Of a DNA stretch of 64,000 bases, positions 63,901-64,000 are shown piece by piece. The stretch is taken from the NCBI GenBank assembly GCA_003314535.1, contig POSG01000002.1:248001-312000 (forward strand). The letters run 5' to 3'. Made by a program: the position numbers and the translations under genes. Under the pieces are notes generated by a model. That model worked only from the letters and a program-made list of their open reading frames with translations, searched no databases and was not told where the DNA came from. The stretch's first letter is position 1, and each line of letters opens with the position of its first letter. Source of the stretch: Geobacter sp. (GTDB lineage: Bacteria; Desulfobacterota; Desulfuromonadia; Geobacterales; Geobacteraceae).

Positions 63901-64000
63901 TTACCAGCGCATCAGGACGGAAGCCCATGTCAGACCACCGCCGAATGAATCGAGGAGAAGGATGTCCCCCTCCTTCACCCTGCCTAACCGGTTGGCCTCG
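63901..64000 (-). CDS. fabH: 3-oxoacyl-ACP synthase III (C-terminal end, runs off the right edge)
   Basis: The last 32 residues visible read [20 protein letters not shown], then [12 protein letters not shown] and TAA at 63903-63901. This is the standard FabH C-terminus (DxxLLxxFGGGLTWGA). It would start fatty acid synthesis by condensing acetyl-CoA with malonyl-ACP and heads the visible fab genes. Confidence 0.9.
   Translation of the reverse strand, partial: EANRLGRVKEGDILLLDSFGGGLTWASVLMRW

Overview
The window looks like chromosome of a Geobacter-type member of the Desulfuromonadia (Geobacterales). The pointers are an NrfHA ammonifying nitrite reductase of the apparently calcium-free class, a single-chain pyruvate carboxylase, AcnB, an NtrC-type regulator, DUF4382 and CarboxypepD_reg secreted proteins, and the typical fabH-fabD-fabG-acpP-fabF-rpiB-glyA block. 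This placement is an inference from gene content; no marker gene was compared.

Layout. 1-5363 is a nitrosative-stress and nitrite island: hcp (cut by the window edge), nrfH-nrfA, a NorV-like flavodiiron protein with an in-frame TGA at codon 52, and the iron-sulfur repair protein RIC. It is littered with relics of the same families: the C-terminal and probably N-terminal ends of a second RIC, a DUF488 fragment, and, beyond the next cassette, the last 25 or so codons of a second nrfA. 5606-10817 is a tightly overlapping TetR-controlled ABC efflux operon (regulator, membrane fusion protein, permease, ATPase, outer membrane factor) whose promoter carries a 24-base perfect palindrome. A GGDEF/EAL relic follows. 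12036-18725 holds unrelated plus-strand genes: an ADP-ribosylglycohydrolase-like protein, a four-domain secreted protein, a beta-hydroxyacid dehydrogenase, an SRAP protein and a MATE pump. After a thioesterase, a nitroreductase and a puzzling two-frame small ORF comes a second TetR-controlled efflux operon (20594-26843). There the RND pump and the TolC-type outer membrane factor are one 1467-codon reading frame joined by what looks like an intact signal peptide.

From 27000 on the content is mostly housekeeping: tRNA-Leu(CAA), mltG, bioB-bioD behind a BirA-like operator, a PLC/S1-P1-like protein, pyc, a parvulin, slipin-nfeD, an NtrC-type regulator, a phosphodiesterase, a DUF445 protein, a hotdog thioesterase, rnc, a DUF4382 lipoprotein, tRNA-Gly(GCC), acnB, the nadK-recN-GNAT-tldE operon, glgP-rarA, galE, a Yip1 protein, then glyA, rpiB and the fatty-acid cluster running off the right edge.

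The genes of 1-5363 fit together as detoxification of nitrite, hydroxylamine and NO with cluster repair. The most unusual objects are the RND-TolC fusion, the interrupted flavodiiron gene, the island of paralogue relics, and the two-frame ORF at 18791-18999.
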